Assembly: GCA_039588215.1 (NCBI GenBank)
Contig: JBDHAD010000014.1
Coordinates: 1-53,253, forward strand
Direction: 5' to 3'
From: JBDHAC01 sp039588215
GTDB lineage: Bacteria; Gemmatimonadota; Gemmatimonadetes; Palauibacterales; Palauibacteraceae
Length of the DNA: 53,253 nt
Shown here: one piece after another, positions 1 to 7,326 of the stretch
Numbering within the stretch: position 1 is the stretch's first letter
How the letters are laid out: every line of letters begins with the position of its first letter
Translations under genes and position numbers: made by a program
Notes under the pieces: model-generated
Seen by the model: the letters and a program-made list of their open reading frames with translations, nothing else
Database searches by the model: none
Told to the model about the DNA's origin: nothing

Positions 1-10
1 GGGACGTGAC

Positions 11-1186
11 TCAACCCGTGATGCTGTAGGCGTACCGACCGCGCACCAACTCGCCTTCGTCAAAGCGCGAGCACCGGAAGACATCCGTCGGGAACTCCGG
101 CTCCGCGGCGCCCGTCACGAGATCCGCCATCATCAAGCCAACCGCCGGGGCCAGCTTGAATCCGTGGCCGCTGAAGCCGGTGCACAGATAGGAACCGCTT
201 CCGGCCGGGACTTCATCGATGATCGGGTGCCAATCGGGGGTCACCGCGTACAGACCCGCGAATCCTCCTGTGCTCAGGGCTCCCTCCATAGCGGGGTACC
301 GCCCCACGAACGCCTCGCCTACCTGGGCCACGAACTCGGGCTCAGCGTGCTCCGCGTACGCGTCCGGGTCGACGACATCGTCGGCCTCCGAGGGGTCGAC
401 CGAGCCGACGAGCGTCAGGCGGCCGGTCTCGGAGCGGAAGTACGTGCCGTGCACGAAGTCGATCACGATCGGGTGGGGTCCCTCGAAGTCCGGTGGACGC
501 TGGAACGTGGCCACCTGGACGCGGCTGGACACGATCGGCGCCTCGACGCCGGCCATCGCGGCGACCGCAGCCCCCCAGGGCCCGGCGCAGTTCACCACGA
601 CAGGCGCATCGAAGCCCCCGTCCTCGGTGTCCACTCCCGCCACAAGGTCCCCCGCGAACCGGATCCCCGTGACCTCCCGGCCGGGGAGGATCGTAGCTCC
701 CAGGCGGCGGGCGGCGTCCGCATACCCATTCACCGTCATGTGCGGGTCGGCGTACCCGCTCTCAGGCTCGTACGCGGCGCACGCGAGATCGGCGGTCTCC
801 AGTCCGGGCATGACCTCGGCGAGATCCTCCGGGGACAACAGCCGCGTCTCGATCCCCACCCCTCGCTGGAGCGCCACGTTGGCCTCCATGCCAGGTCGAT
901 CCTGGTCCGCGACGGTCACCAGGAATCCGGTTCGCGTGAACCCGCACTCGCCCCCGACGCGCTCCTCGAAGTCTTCAAACACTCGGAGACTGTGGAGCGC
1001 CATGCGGGCGGTGAGCTGGTTGGAATAGTGCTGACGGATGATGGCGGACGACCGCCCCGTCGCCCCTAGGCCCACGCTACCCCTCTCGAGCACCGTCACG
1101 TCGAGGCCGCGCCCGGCGAGGTGGAACGCCGTGCTACACCCCATCAACCCGCCGCCCACGATTATCACATCGGATGTCTGATTCAT
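11..1186 (-). CDS. FAD-dependent amine/amino-acid oxidase (DAO family)
   Basis: Flavoenzyme of the D-amino-acid oxidase/sarcosine oxidase beta family, expected to oxidise a secondary amine or amino acid with FAD. The 391-residue protein opens with a Rossmann dinucleotide motif, VIIVGGGLMGCSTAFHLAGRG, at about residues 7-27. The C-terminal part carries the family pattern GGFAGLYAVTPDWHPIIDE followed by CTGFSGHGFKLAPAVG, which closes the FAD site. I start at the ATG at 1186 because the dinucleotide motif follows directly and AAGGAG lies 11 bases upstream. The open frame runs further to 1567, but that extension is basic, low in complexity and overlaps the divergent gene at 1248. The substrate cannot be read from the sequence: sarcosine, dimethylglycine, proline-like and D-amino-acid oxidases share this fold. 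Confidence 0.88.
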   Translation of the reverse strand: MNQTSDVIIVGGGLMGCSTAFHLAGRGLDVTVLERGSVGLGATGRSSAIIRQHYSNQLTARMALHSLRVFEDFEERVGGECGFTRTGFLVTVADQDRPGMEANVALQRGVGIETRLLSPEDLAEVMPGLETADLACAAYEPESGYADPHMTVNGYADAARRLGATILPGREVTGIRFAGDLVAGVDTEDGGFDAPVVVNCAGPWGAAVAAMAGVEAPIVSSRVQVATFQRPPDFEGPHPIVIDFVHGTYFRSETGRLTLVGSVDPSEADDVVDPDAYAEHAEPEFVAQVGEAFVGRYPAMEGALSTGGFAGLYAVTPDWHPIIDEVPAGSGSYLCTGFSGHGFKLAPAVGLMMADLVTGAAEPEFPTDVFRCSRFDEGELVRGRYAYSITG

Positions 1187-1236
1187 ACGCCGTTTGGCTC
1201 CTTCGGCCGCGCATCGCCGACCCGTACTCCCAAAAC

Positions 1237-1242
1237 TATAAT
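1237..1242 (+). promoter_or_regulatory. Consensus -10 box; probable leaderless promoter
   Basis: A perfect TATAAT lies with only five bases between its end and the ATG at 1248. A start site about seven bases after the -10 box would fall on or next to the A of that ATG, so the transcript would be leaderless. There is no Shine-Dalgarno sequence before the ATG, which agrees. The -35 region is weak. The box lies in the 61-bp gap between the divergent genes starting at 1186 and 1248. Confidence 0.5.
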
Positions 1243-1247
1243 ACCGC

Positions 1248-1646
1248 ATGGGACTCCTGACCCCCGTTCGACGCCCTTTTCGCGCGCTTTCAGAGACGTT
1301 CGTGCCCGAGACCGTCGAGATGGATGACCGGGGCTGGGCACGGTTGTTCGAGATCGTAGAGGCCGCGCTGCGGACTCGGCCGCAGGGGGTGCAACGGCAG
1401 GTCGTGCTCCTGGTGCGCGCCCTGGACTGGCTCGCGCTCATCCGACACGGTCGGCGACTCGCGAGCCTCGATCCCACGCTCCGCCAGAGCCTCATGGAGT
1501 CTTTGCAACGCTCTCGCCTGCTTCTCCTCCGCCGCGGGATCTGGGGCATCCGAAGCCTCGTCTTCATGGGCTACTACGCGCGCCCGGAGATCCACGCCGC
1601 GCTCGGCTACCGGGCGCGTTCGGAGGGGTGGGAGGCCGTCCGGTGA
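1248..1646 (+). CDS. Small subunit of GMC-type oxidoreductase (gluconate 2-dehydrogenase subunit 3-like)
   Basis: A 132-residue protein encoded directly before a GMC oxidoreductase, with its stop codon overlapping the start of that gene by four bases (GTGA). The C-terminal segment SLVFMGYYARPEIHAALGY resembles the signature of small proteins that accompany bacterial GMC dehydrogenases (a pattern like F-x-YY-x-x-P-x-V-W-x-x-I-GY). The middle is helical and rich in Leu and Arg, as in that family. Its role is probably to stabilise, or help export, the large flavoprotein subunit. No twin-arginine signal or membrane segment is evident. The ATG at 1248 has no ribosome binding site but sits right after a TATAAT box. 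A later ATG at 1320 would remove 24 residues and is the alternative start. Confidence 0.6.
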   Translation: MGLLTPVRRPFRALSETFVPETVEMDDRGWARLFEIVEAALRTRPQGVQRQVVLLVRALDWLALIRHGRRLASLDPTLRQSLMESLQRSRLLLLRRGIWGIRSLVFMGYYARPEIHAALGYRARSEGWEAVR

Positions 1647-3172
1647 ACGAGCGCCGCTACGACATCGCGATCATCGGGTCGGGAGCGGGTGGTGGCACGG
1701 CCGCCAAGGAGTTGAGCCCGATGATCCGGGACGGGCTTCGAATCCTCGTTCTCGAGCAGGGGCCCCGGCTCCTGGACGGTGAGTTCACCGGACAGGAGAT
1801 CGAGATGGCCGATGCGCTCTACACCGATAGCGGCGGTTTCCTGACGGCAGAAGGCACCATGACGCTGGCCTTCGGTCGGACCTACGGAGGATCGACCGCC
1901 GTGTACACCGGGACGTCGCTGATCGCGCCCGAGCGGATCATCGAAGGGTGGGACATCCCTGGGCTGACCCACGACGACATTCGAACGCGATCGGAGCGAT
2001 TCGCCTCCCAGAACAACGTGCACTTCCTGGACGAGGCATCGATCAACGACAACAACCGCCTGTTCGTCGAGGGCTGCCGGGCCGCCGGGTACAAGGCGAG
2101 ACAGTTCCCGCTTAATATCAAGGGCTGTCGGGGCTCGAGCCTGTGCAATCTGGGGTGTCCGAACCAGGCCAAGCAGGGAACCGACCAGGTCCAGCTCCCC
2201 GTGGCGGAGCGTAACGGGGTCGAGGTGGTTACCCGGGCGGAGGTGACCCGGATCGAGGACCGCGCGCTATGCGTCAGGGTCACCGAGAAGGGTCCCGGAG
2301 AGAAGGGCGTGCCCTCCGAGTGGGAGCCGGGCGAGTACCGCGTGCGGGCCGGGATCGTGGTGGTGGCCGGCGGTGCGGTCGGCAGCCCCGCGCTGCTCCT
2401 CCGGTCCGACCTCCCTGCGCGGCTGCCTCGTCTGGGTGAGGGATTCACCTGTCACCCGGCCCACATCCTGGTCGCGGAGCACCCGCGTGACATCACCAAC
2501 GATGTCGGACACCCGAAGAGCTACTTCATGGATCGGGCGGAGGAAGAAGCGTACGTGCTCGAGACGTGCATGTACTTCCCGTTCGTGACCGCCAAGAATC
2601 TGAGCGGATTCGGTCCCGACCACAGTCGTCTGATGCGCGCCTTCCCCCGGCTCCAGATGATCCTCGTGCTCGCCTGTGACCGTGCCATCCCGGGCAACCG
2701 TGTGAGCGTGGACGGGGAGGGGAAGCCGGTCGTCCACTATCGCTATACGGACGAGGTCATCACGGCTCTGGTGCGAGCGACCCGGGCTGCGGCGAAGATC
2801 TTCTTCGCGGCCGGGGCAGTCCGCGTGCACGCACCGAGCGCGGATCCGCCGCTGATCGAAGCCGTCGAGGCGGACCGCGTGGATGAGCGCGTCGACGAGC
2901 GCCACTTCCGGCCCGGAACGATCTCGGTGGTGGCCGCCCACCTGATGGGTGGGTGCGGGATGGGCCACACGGCAGTCGATTCCGTGACCGATGGTTGGGG
3001 GTGTGTGCATGACATCCCCTGGTTACGCGTGGCTGACTCCAGCCTGTTCCCGGATGCGCTCCAGATCAACCCGTACCTGACCGTGATGGCGCTGGCGGAC
3101 CGCGCCGTCGAGGGGGTACGGCGGGACGCGGCCGACCTGTTGGAGGGCTGGCGATCGGACGAGCCGGCGTGA
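1643..3172 (+). CDS. GMC family oxidoreductase (large flavoprotein subunit)
   Basis: FAD-dependent alcohol or sugar dehydrogenase of the glucose-methanol-choline family, 509 residues. The N-terminus has the ADP-binding motif IIGSGAGGGTAAKEL at about residues 10-24. A Cys-rich stretch CRGSSLCNLGCPNQAKQG sits near residue 160; this pattern is typical of the bacterial GMC group related to cholesterol oxidase-like and FAD/GMC dehydrogenases. The C-terminus has the catalytic His region VVAAHLMGGCGMG and the FAD-closing segment DSSLFPDALQINPYLTVMAL. I use GTG at 1643, giving a four-base overlap with the small subunit gene and thus likely translational coupling; a GTG at 1628 is possible. The gene for a thiamine-diphosphate enzyme follows after 10 bases in the same operon. 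The substrate is not identifiable. Confidence 0.88.
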   Translation: MNERRYDIAIIGSGAGGGTAAKELSPMIRDGLRILVLEQGPRLLDGEFTGQEIEMADALYTDSGGFLTAEGTMTLAFGRTYGGSTAVYTGTSLIAPERIIEGWDIPGLTHDDIRTRSERFASQNNVHFLDEASINDNNRLFVEGCRAAGYKARQFPLNIKGCRGSSLCNLGCPNQAKQGTDQVQLPVAERNGVEVVTRAEVTRIEDRALCVRVTEKGPGEKGVPSEWEPGEYRVRAGIVVVAGGAVGSPALLLRSDLPARLPRLGEGFTCHPAHILVAEHPRDITNDVGHPKSYFMDRAEEEAYVLETCMYFPFVTAKNLSGFGPDHSRLMRAFPRLQMILVLACDRAIPGNRVSVDGEGKPVVHYRYTDEVITALVRATRAAAKIFFAAGAVRVHAPSADPPLIEAVEADRVDERVDERHFRPGTISVVAAHLMGGCGMGHTAVDSVTDGWGCVHDIPWLRVADSSLFPDALQINPYLTVMALADRAVEGVRRDAADLLEGWRSDEPA

Positions 3173-3182
3173 AGGAGCGATC

Positions 3183-4919
3183 ATGAGAGAGACAGGTGGC
3201 CGGGCGGTCGTGAGAGCGCTGGAGGATGAAGGCGTTCCGTTCACGTTTGGCATTCCCGGCACGCACAACATCGAGCTCTACGACGCGCTGGCAGAGTCGC
3301 GGAGCGTGCGGCCGATCCTCGTCACCGATGAGCAGAGCGCCTCCTTCATGGCGGATGCCGTGTGGCGCTCCTGCGGTTACCTGGCCTGCGTGAACGTCGT
3401 GCCGGGCGCGGGACTCACGCATGCGCTCTCGGGGATCGCCGAGGCGTACATGGACAATGCGGCGATGCTGGTCCTGGGGTGCGGAATTCGACGCGATACG
3501 GGGCACGCCTTCCAGCTGCACGACATCGATCAGCTCGCCATGGTCGCACCGGTGACGAAGGCGCAGTTGCGACCCGAGCGGGGCGAGGAGTTGTATGCGA
3601 CCGTGCGGCGCGCGTGCCGGATCGCCAGAAGCGGAGCACCGGGTCCGGTGATGGTGGAGGTGCCCGCGAACCTGTACCTGCTCTCGCACCGCCGGACTCG
3701 GGAGGGGGACCCCGACCCGGGCCCGCCAACGATACCGGAGCTGGCTGCGGGCGACGTCGAGGCCGCCGCGGCTATCTTGAACCGGATAAGGCGACCCCTC
3801 CTCTACGTGGGACTGGGTGCGGCGCCCGCCGGTGAGGCCCTCGTCCGTCTCGCCGAAGCCCTCGAGGCTCCCGTCGCCAGCACGTTTCAGGGGAAGGGCG
3901 TATTCCCGGAGAGCCATCCTCTGTTTCTGTGGCCGGGGTTCGGGGACGCCGCGCCGAAATTTGCACGGGAGGTCGCCTGCGGGTGCGACGCGACGTTGGC
4001 GATCGGGTGCCGTTTTGGAGAGGTGTCGACCGGAAGCTACGGTGCCGACCCGCCAGCTCCCCTCATACACATCGACATCGACCCGGAGGTACCGAACCGC
4101 AACTACCCGGCGGAAGTGGCGGTGACGGCCGAGGCTGCGGACTTCGTGAAGTCCTTACTCCCGCACCTGGAAACGGAGGGTCCGGACACCGCCTTACGCG
4201 ACGCGATCCGTCGGGGGCACGAGGAGGTGGAAGACCGGTGGCGCGGCGCTGCCGCCTCCGCCGATCCCGAAGCGGGCGTGTCGCCGTACCTGTTGCTACG
4301 GGCGTTGCAGCAGCGTTTCGGTCCCGAGGCGATCTTCACTGCGGACAGCGGCAACGGGACCTTCCTGGCCGTGGAGTTTCTGCGCCTCGACCGCCCCGGC
4401 CGGCTCCTCGCACCGGTCGACTACTCCTGCATGGGATACTCGGTGCCCGCCGCAATCGGAGCGGGGATGGCTTGTCCGGGGACCCCGGCGATCGCGCTCG
4501 CGGGCGACGGGGCGTTCCTCATGACCGGTCTCGAGCTCCTCACGGCCGGCGCAGAGGAGGTGCCCGCGCTGGCACTCGTGCTCCGAGACCGCGAGCTGGC
4601 GCAAATCGCGCAGTTCCAGGACGTGGCGTTCAACCGAAAGGTTGCCAGCCGCCTGCCCGATTACGACCTGTCCGCCCTGTGCGCCGGTGTCGGGGTCGAA
4701 TGCCTGTCGATGGACGAGAACGGACACATCGACCCGGTACTCCACCGCGCGGCGGAGATCCTGGGGGGTGGGGACCCGTGCGTCATCGATGTGGCGATCG
4801 ACTACTCGGCCAAGACGTTCTTCACCCAGGGTGTCGTGAAGACGAACCTGCTGAGGCTGCCATGGCGCGAGCGCTTGCGAATGGTGGGCCGCGCGCTCGG
4901 CCGCCGGGTAGCTGGATGA
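3183..4919 (+). CDS. Thiamine-diphosphate-dependent enzyme (acetolactate synthase/benzoylformate decarboxylase-like)
   Basis: Three-domain ThDP enzyme of 578 residues. The N-terminal pyrimidine-binding domain has GIPGTHNIELYDAL and the conserved catalytic glutamate in VTDEQSASFMADA (Glu50). The central domain is the usual Rossmann-like one. The C-terminal pyrophosphate domain has the GDG motif in ALAGDGAFLMTGLELL. The usual Asn-Asn pair about 25 residues later is replaced by Arg-Asp (LVLRDRELAQIAQFQD), so the metal-binding pair is not standard. It starts 10 bases after the GMC gene with GGAGCG ahead of the ATG, so the three genes form one operon. It could be a 2-oxo-acid decarboxylase or lyase acting on the product of the GMC dehydrogenase; that link is inference. 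Annotation as biosynthetic acetolactate synthase is not warranted. Confidence 0.85.
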   Translation: MRETGGRAVVRALEDEGVPFTFGIPGTHNIELYDALAESRSVRPILVTDEQSASFMADAVWRSCGYLACVNVVPGAGLTHALSGIAEAYMDNAAMLVLGCGIRRDTGHAFQLHDIDQLAMVAPVTKAQLRPERGEELYATVRRACRIARSGAPGPVMVEVPANLYLLSHRRTREGDPDPGPPTIPELAAGDVEAAAAILNRIRRPLLYVGLGAAPAGEALVRLAEALEAPVASTFQGKGVFPESHPLFLWPGFGDAAPKFAREVACGCDATLAIGCRFGEVSTGSYGADPPAPLIHIDIDPEVPNRNYPAEVAVTAEAADFVKSLLPHLETEGPDTALRDAIRRGHEEVEDRWRGAAASADPEAGVSPYLLLRALQQRFGPEAIFTADSGNGTFLAVEFLRLDRPGRLLAPVDYSCMGYSVPAAIGAGMACPGTPAIALAGDGAFLMTGLELLTAGAEEVPALALVLRDRELAQIAQFQDVAFNRKVASRLPDYDLSALCAGVGVECLSMDENGHIDPVLHRAAEILGGGDPCVIDVAIDYSAKTFFTQGVVKTNLLRLPWRERLRMVGRALGRRVAG

Positions 4920-4976
4920 CGGGGCGCTGCGGGAGTGGTCACGAGCGGGTAGGCTTGGGGGGCGCTCTTTCTCTGC

Positions 4977-5108
4977 TTGGCCTATAAAGACCGGCTGACC
5001 GCGAGCCGCTCCGCCGCCACCGTCGCGACGATCCAGTGGGTATTGGCACTGGCTGTCATTGCGGCGGGGATCCTGAAGTTGCTGGCCCGCGTCGACGCGC
5101 TGGGCTGA
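4977..5108 (+). CDS. Possible small membrane peptide or gene remnant
   Basis: A 43-codon reading frame from a TTG at 4977 ends in TGA at 5106-5108. It encodes a polar N-terminus (LAYKDRLTASRSAAT) and one clear hydrophobic helix (TIQWVLALAVIAAGILKLLA). The frame is closed upstream by TAG at 4950, and there is no ATG or GTG and no good ribosome binding site. It may be a real single-pass peptide, or the tail of a lost membrane protein. I do not recognise a family. Confidence 0.22.
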   Translation: MAYKDRLTASRSAATVATIQWVLALAVIAAGILKLLARVDALG

Positions 5109-5428
5109 CCAAAGCCGCAACCGTCCATGGCGAGATCCGCCCCGTTCGCCGCTCAGCGGGCGCTTGCCGGGCGTGCATCCGTGAGCATGCGTCGTTGGCA
5201 TAACTGCCTAGCGTGATTATCTTTTGCCAGCATCCGTCGGGGGCCGATGCGGGGCTTGGGCAACGCCTCGATCCCGTTTCTATGGACTCGTCGCGATGCC
5301 CGCCACACCGCTCTCGGGCGGTGGGCGAGAGCCTAACGCGGGGGCGTAGAACCGCGAGCGCATGTAGTCGGTAGTTACGGCAGGGCCCGGACTCCCGACC
5401 ACACCACCAGAGAACGGGAGTTAGGCAC
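5109..5428. other. 320-bp gene-free leader region upstream of the cold-shock gene
   Basis: No coding sequence is supported here. The region holds a good sigma-70-like promoter at 5195-5223 and then about 200 bases of probable untranslated leader. A long structured leader is typical of cspA-type genes, where it controls mRNA stability and translation with temperature. The start codon is preceded by GGGAG eight bases upstream. Confidence 0.5.
5195..5223 (+). promoter_or_regulatory. Sigma-70-type promoter for the cold-shock gene
   Basis: TTGGCA at 5195-5200 (5 of 6 to TTGACA) and TATCTT at 5218-5223 (4 of 6 to TATAAT) are separated by exactly 17 bases. Transcription would begin near 5230 and leave a leader of about 200 bases before the ATG at 5429. 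Confidence 0.45.
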
Positions 5429-5713
5429 ATGGCCAGCACCGGGACCGTGAAGTGGTTCAGCGACGAGAAGGGCTATGGCTTCATCGCGCTGGATGATGGC
5501 CAGGGGGATGTCTTCGTCCACCACTCGGCGATCCAAGCAGAGGGCTTCAAGACCCTCAGCGAAGGCGATCGCGTCGAGTTCGAGATCGTCGAAGGCCGAA
5601 AGGGCCCAGCCGCAGACAACGTCGTGAAGGTCACGGGGACGACCGCCACCGCGGAGACCTCCGAGGCCACGGAGGAGGCCACGGAGGAGGCCACGGAGAC
5701 CTTCGAGGCCTGA
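5429..5713 (+). CDS. Cold-shock protein with acidic C-terminal tail
   Basis: Single-strand nucleic-acid binding protein of the CspA/CSD family. Residues 4-67 form the cold-shock domain, with RNP1 as KGYGFI and RNP2 as DVFVHHSAI; aromatic and Lys residues expected on the binding face are present (WFS, KGYGF, FVHH). The usual length is 65-70 residues; this protein has 94 because of an extra tail of about 25 residues made mostly of Thr, Glu and Ala, including repeated EATEEATEEATE. At DNA level the tail is a short tandem repeat (GAGGCCACGGAG-like), suggesting recent expansion. Acidic tails on small RNA-binding proteins can tune nonspecific binding; here that is inference. The gene is monocistronic, with its own promoter and an intrinsic terminator 30 bases after the stop. 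Confidence 0.93.
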   Translation: MASTGTVKWFSDEKGYGFIALDDGQGDVFVHHSAIQAEGFKTLSEGDRVEFEIVEGRKGPAADNVVKVTGTTATAETSEATEEATEEATETFEA

Positions 5714-5743
5714 GCACGGAACGCCGGCTGATCAAGCCGATCG

Positions 5744-5779
5744 GGGCCGTCTTCGATCGATTCGAGGACGGCCCTTTTT
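5744..5779 (+). terminator. Rho-independent terminator of the cold-shock gene
   Basis: A GGGCCGTC arm at 5744-5751 pairs with GACGGCCC at 5767-5774. The stem continues inward through CTTCGA/TCGAGG to a five-base loop and is followed by five T residues. The next gene starts only eight bases after the T run. Confidence 0.9.
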
Positions 5780-5786
5780 CTTACCC

Positions 5787-7013
5787 ATGATTTCTGACCA
5801 AAGCGCCGGGGCGTCCGCCCACTGGCGATTGCTCGCGAATCCGCACCTCGAAGACCGCCCGTATGGGGACGCCGAGCGAGAGATCCTGAGTCTCGAACGA
5901 CACTCCGCGGCGCGCGCGGAGATCCGTTCCTGGCCCGGCTACGCGCCGACGCCCCTGCACCCCCTCCGGCGCCTCGCGCGCGAGTTGGGGTTGGGGAGCG
6001 TGTGGTACAAAGATGAAGGGCCGAGATTCGGCTTGGGGAGCTTCAAGGCGCTCGGCGGCCCGTATGGCATTGGGCGCCTGCTGGGTCGAGAGGTAGGCGC
6101 GCGGACGGGCGACGCGACCCCACTCTCGCTACAGCTGCTCAAGACCCACCATCGAGAGTTCCTCTCGCGAGTCACGGTCACCTGCGCCTCCACCGGCAAC
6201 CACGGTCGCTCCTTGGCCTGGGCGGCCGAGCTGCTGGGTTGCCGGTGTGTGATCTTCGTACCCGGGGGCATTAGCCCGGGCCGGGCGAAGGCGATGGCTT
6301 CCTACGGGGCCGAGGTCGTACGCGTGGACGGCGGGTACGACGAGGCGCTCTGCCTCGCGCGCGAGACAGCCGCCACGGAAGGTTGGCACGTGATCTCGGA
6401 CAAGTCCGAGGGCCTCGCGACCGAGCAGATGGGTTGCGACATGATGCAGGGGTGCACGGTGCTGATCGCCGAGGTCCTCGAGCAGCTGCCCGAGGACTCG
6501 ATTCCGACGCATGTATTCGTCCCGGCCGGCGTCGGTGGGCTTGCCGGTGCCGTTACCGCCCACCTGTGGGAGGCGCTCGGTGAGCGTCGGCCCGCAATGG
6601 TGATCGTGGAGTCCGTCGAGGCGGATTGCCTGCTCCAGAGCGCACGCGCCGGCCACCCGGTGATTCTCGAGGGACCGTTGGACACCATGACGCTGGGGCT
6701 CGCGTGCCGCGAACCCTCTCCTCTCGCGTGGTCGATCTTGCGGCCGGGGGCGCATTTCTTCCTAGCCATATCCGACGAGGCGTCCGCCAAGACCATGCGC
6801 CGGCTCGCCGTGGGGGATGACGATCCGTCGATCGCGGTCGGGGAGTCCGGGGCGGCTTCGGCGGCCGCGCTGATATGTGCCGCCACCGATCCGGAAGCGC
6901 GAGAAGCCCTTGGTCTCGATTCGGGCTCGGTCGCCGTCGTGATCGCTACCGAGGGAGCCACGGACTCCATCATCTACGAACGGATCGTCGGGCACGCGCC
7001 GGGCGTTGTCTGA
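5787..7013 (+). CDS. Diaminopropionate ammonia-lyase
   Basis: PLP enzyme of fold type II that converts 2,3-diaminopropionate to pyruvate and two ammonia; the family is typified by E. coli YgeX. The 408-residue length matches. The PLP lysine is Lys87 in GLGSFKALGG, a family-diagnostic context. The phosphate-binding and substrate region CASTGNHGRSLAWAA lies near residues 133-147 and the C-terminal Gly-rich GESGAASAAALI near 350. The ATG at 5787 lies immediately after the upstream terminator with no visible ribosome binding site, so either the transcript is nearly leaderless or readthrough and a later start are used. Catabolic use of diaminopropionate fits the amino-acid scavenging genes nearby. 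Confidence 0.9.
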   Translation: MISDQSAGASAHWRLLANPHLEDRPYGDAEREILSLERHSAARAEIRSWPGYAPTPLHPLRRLARELGLGSVWYKDEGPRFGLGSFKALGGPYGIGRLLGREVGARTGDATPLSLQLLKTHHREFLSRVTVTCASTGNHGRSLAWAAELLGCRCVIFVPGGISPGRAKAMASYGAEVVRVDGGYDEALCLARETAATEGWHVISDKSEGLATEQMGCDMMQGCTVLIAEVLEQLPEDSIPTHVFVPAGVGGLAGAVTAHLWEALGERRPAMVIVESVEADCLLQSARAGHPVILEGPLDTMTLGLACREPSPLAWSILRPGAHFFLAISDEASAKTMRRLAVGDDDPSIAVGESGAASAAALICAATDPEAREALGLDSGSVAVVIATEGATDSIIYERIVGHAPGVV

Positions 7014-7326
7014 CGTCCTCACAGCGAGGACACATGACCCACCGGGGTGAAACACCCCCCTCGGTGGGCCATGACGTCCCGACAAATCCGAGGGGCGATT
7101 CGTCTCACCGATGCCCGGTGGCCCGTAAGTGCTGGCGTAGTAGCAAAATACACCCTCCCTCCAAAACCACCCATTCCGGCTGACCACTCGAATTGCCAGA
7201 GTACTTTCGTACTTCCCCGGCTCTTGTCGGGTCTCGTTCCTCATGAGCTTGGCACGATGCAGACGCCGCGGATCCAAGTTCTCCACGCCAATCATGTCCC
7301 ACCGGAAGCCGAAAGGAGGTGTGCCG
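7014..7326. other. 313-bp intergenic region with a large hairpin
   Basis: No gene is supported. A strong stem at 7033-7073 pairs CATGACCCACCG with CGGTGGGCCATG (one mismatch) and, inside it, GGGTG with CACCC around an AAA loop. It lies 20 bases after the ammonia-lyase stop and has no T run, so it is either a factor-assisted terminator or an RNA processing element. A short palindrome AGTAC-TTTC-GTACT lies near 7200. AAGGAGG is placed correctly for the ATG at 7327. Confidence 0.4.

Noticed and set aside
164..1069. Long plus-strand frames opposite the FAD oxidase gene
   Set aside because: They are antisense to a gene with clear domain motifs and have Arg/Pro/His-rich composition typical of GC-rich shadow frames.
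3183..4919. Biosynthetic acetolactate synthase (ilvB)
   Set aside because: No small subunit gene adjacent, and the Asn-Asn metal motif is replaced; a general ThDP enzyme label is safer.
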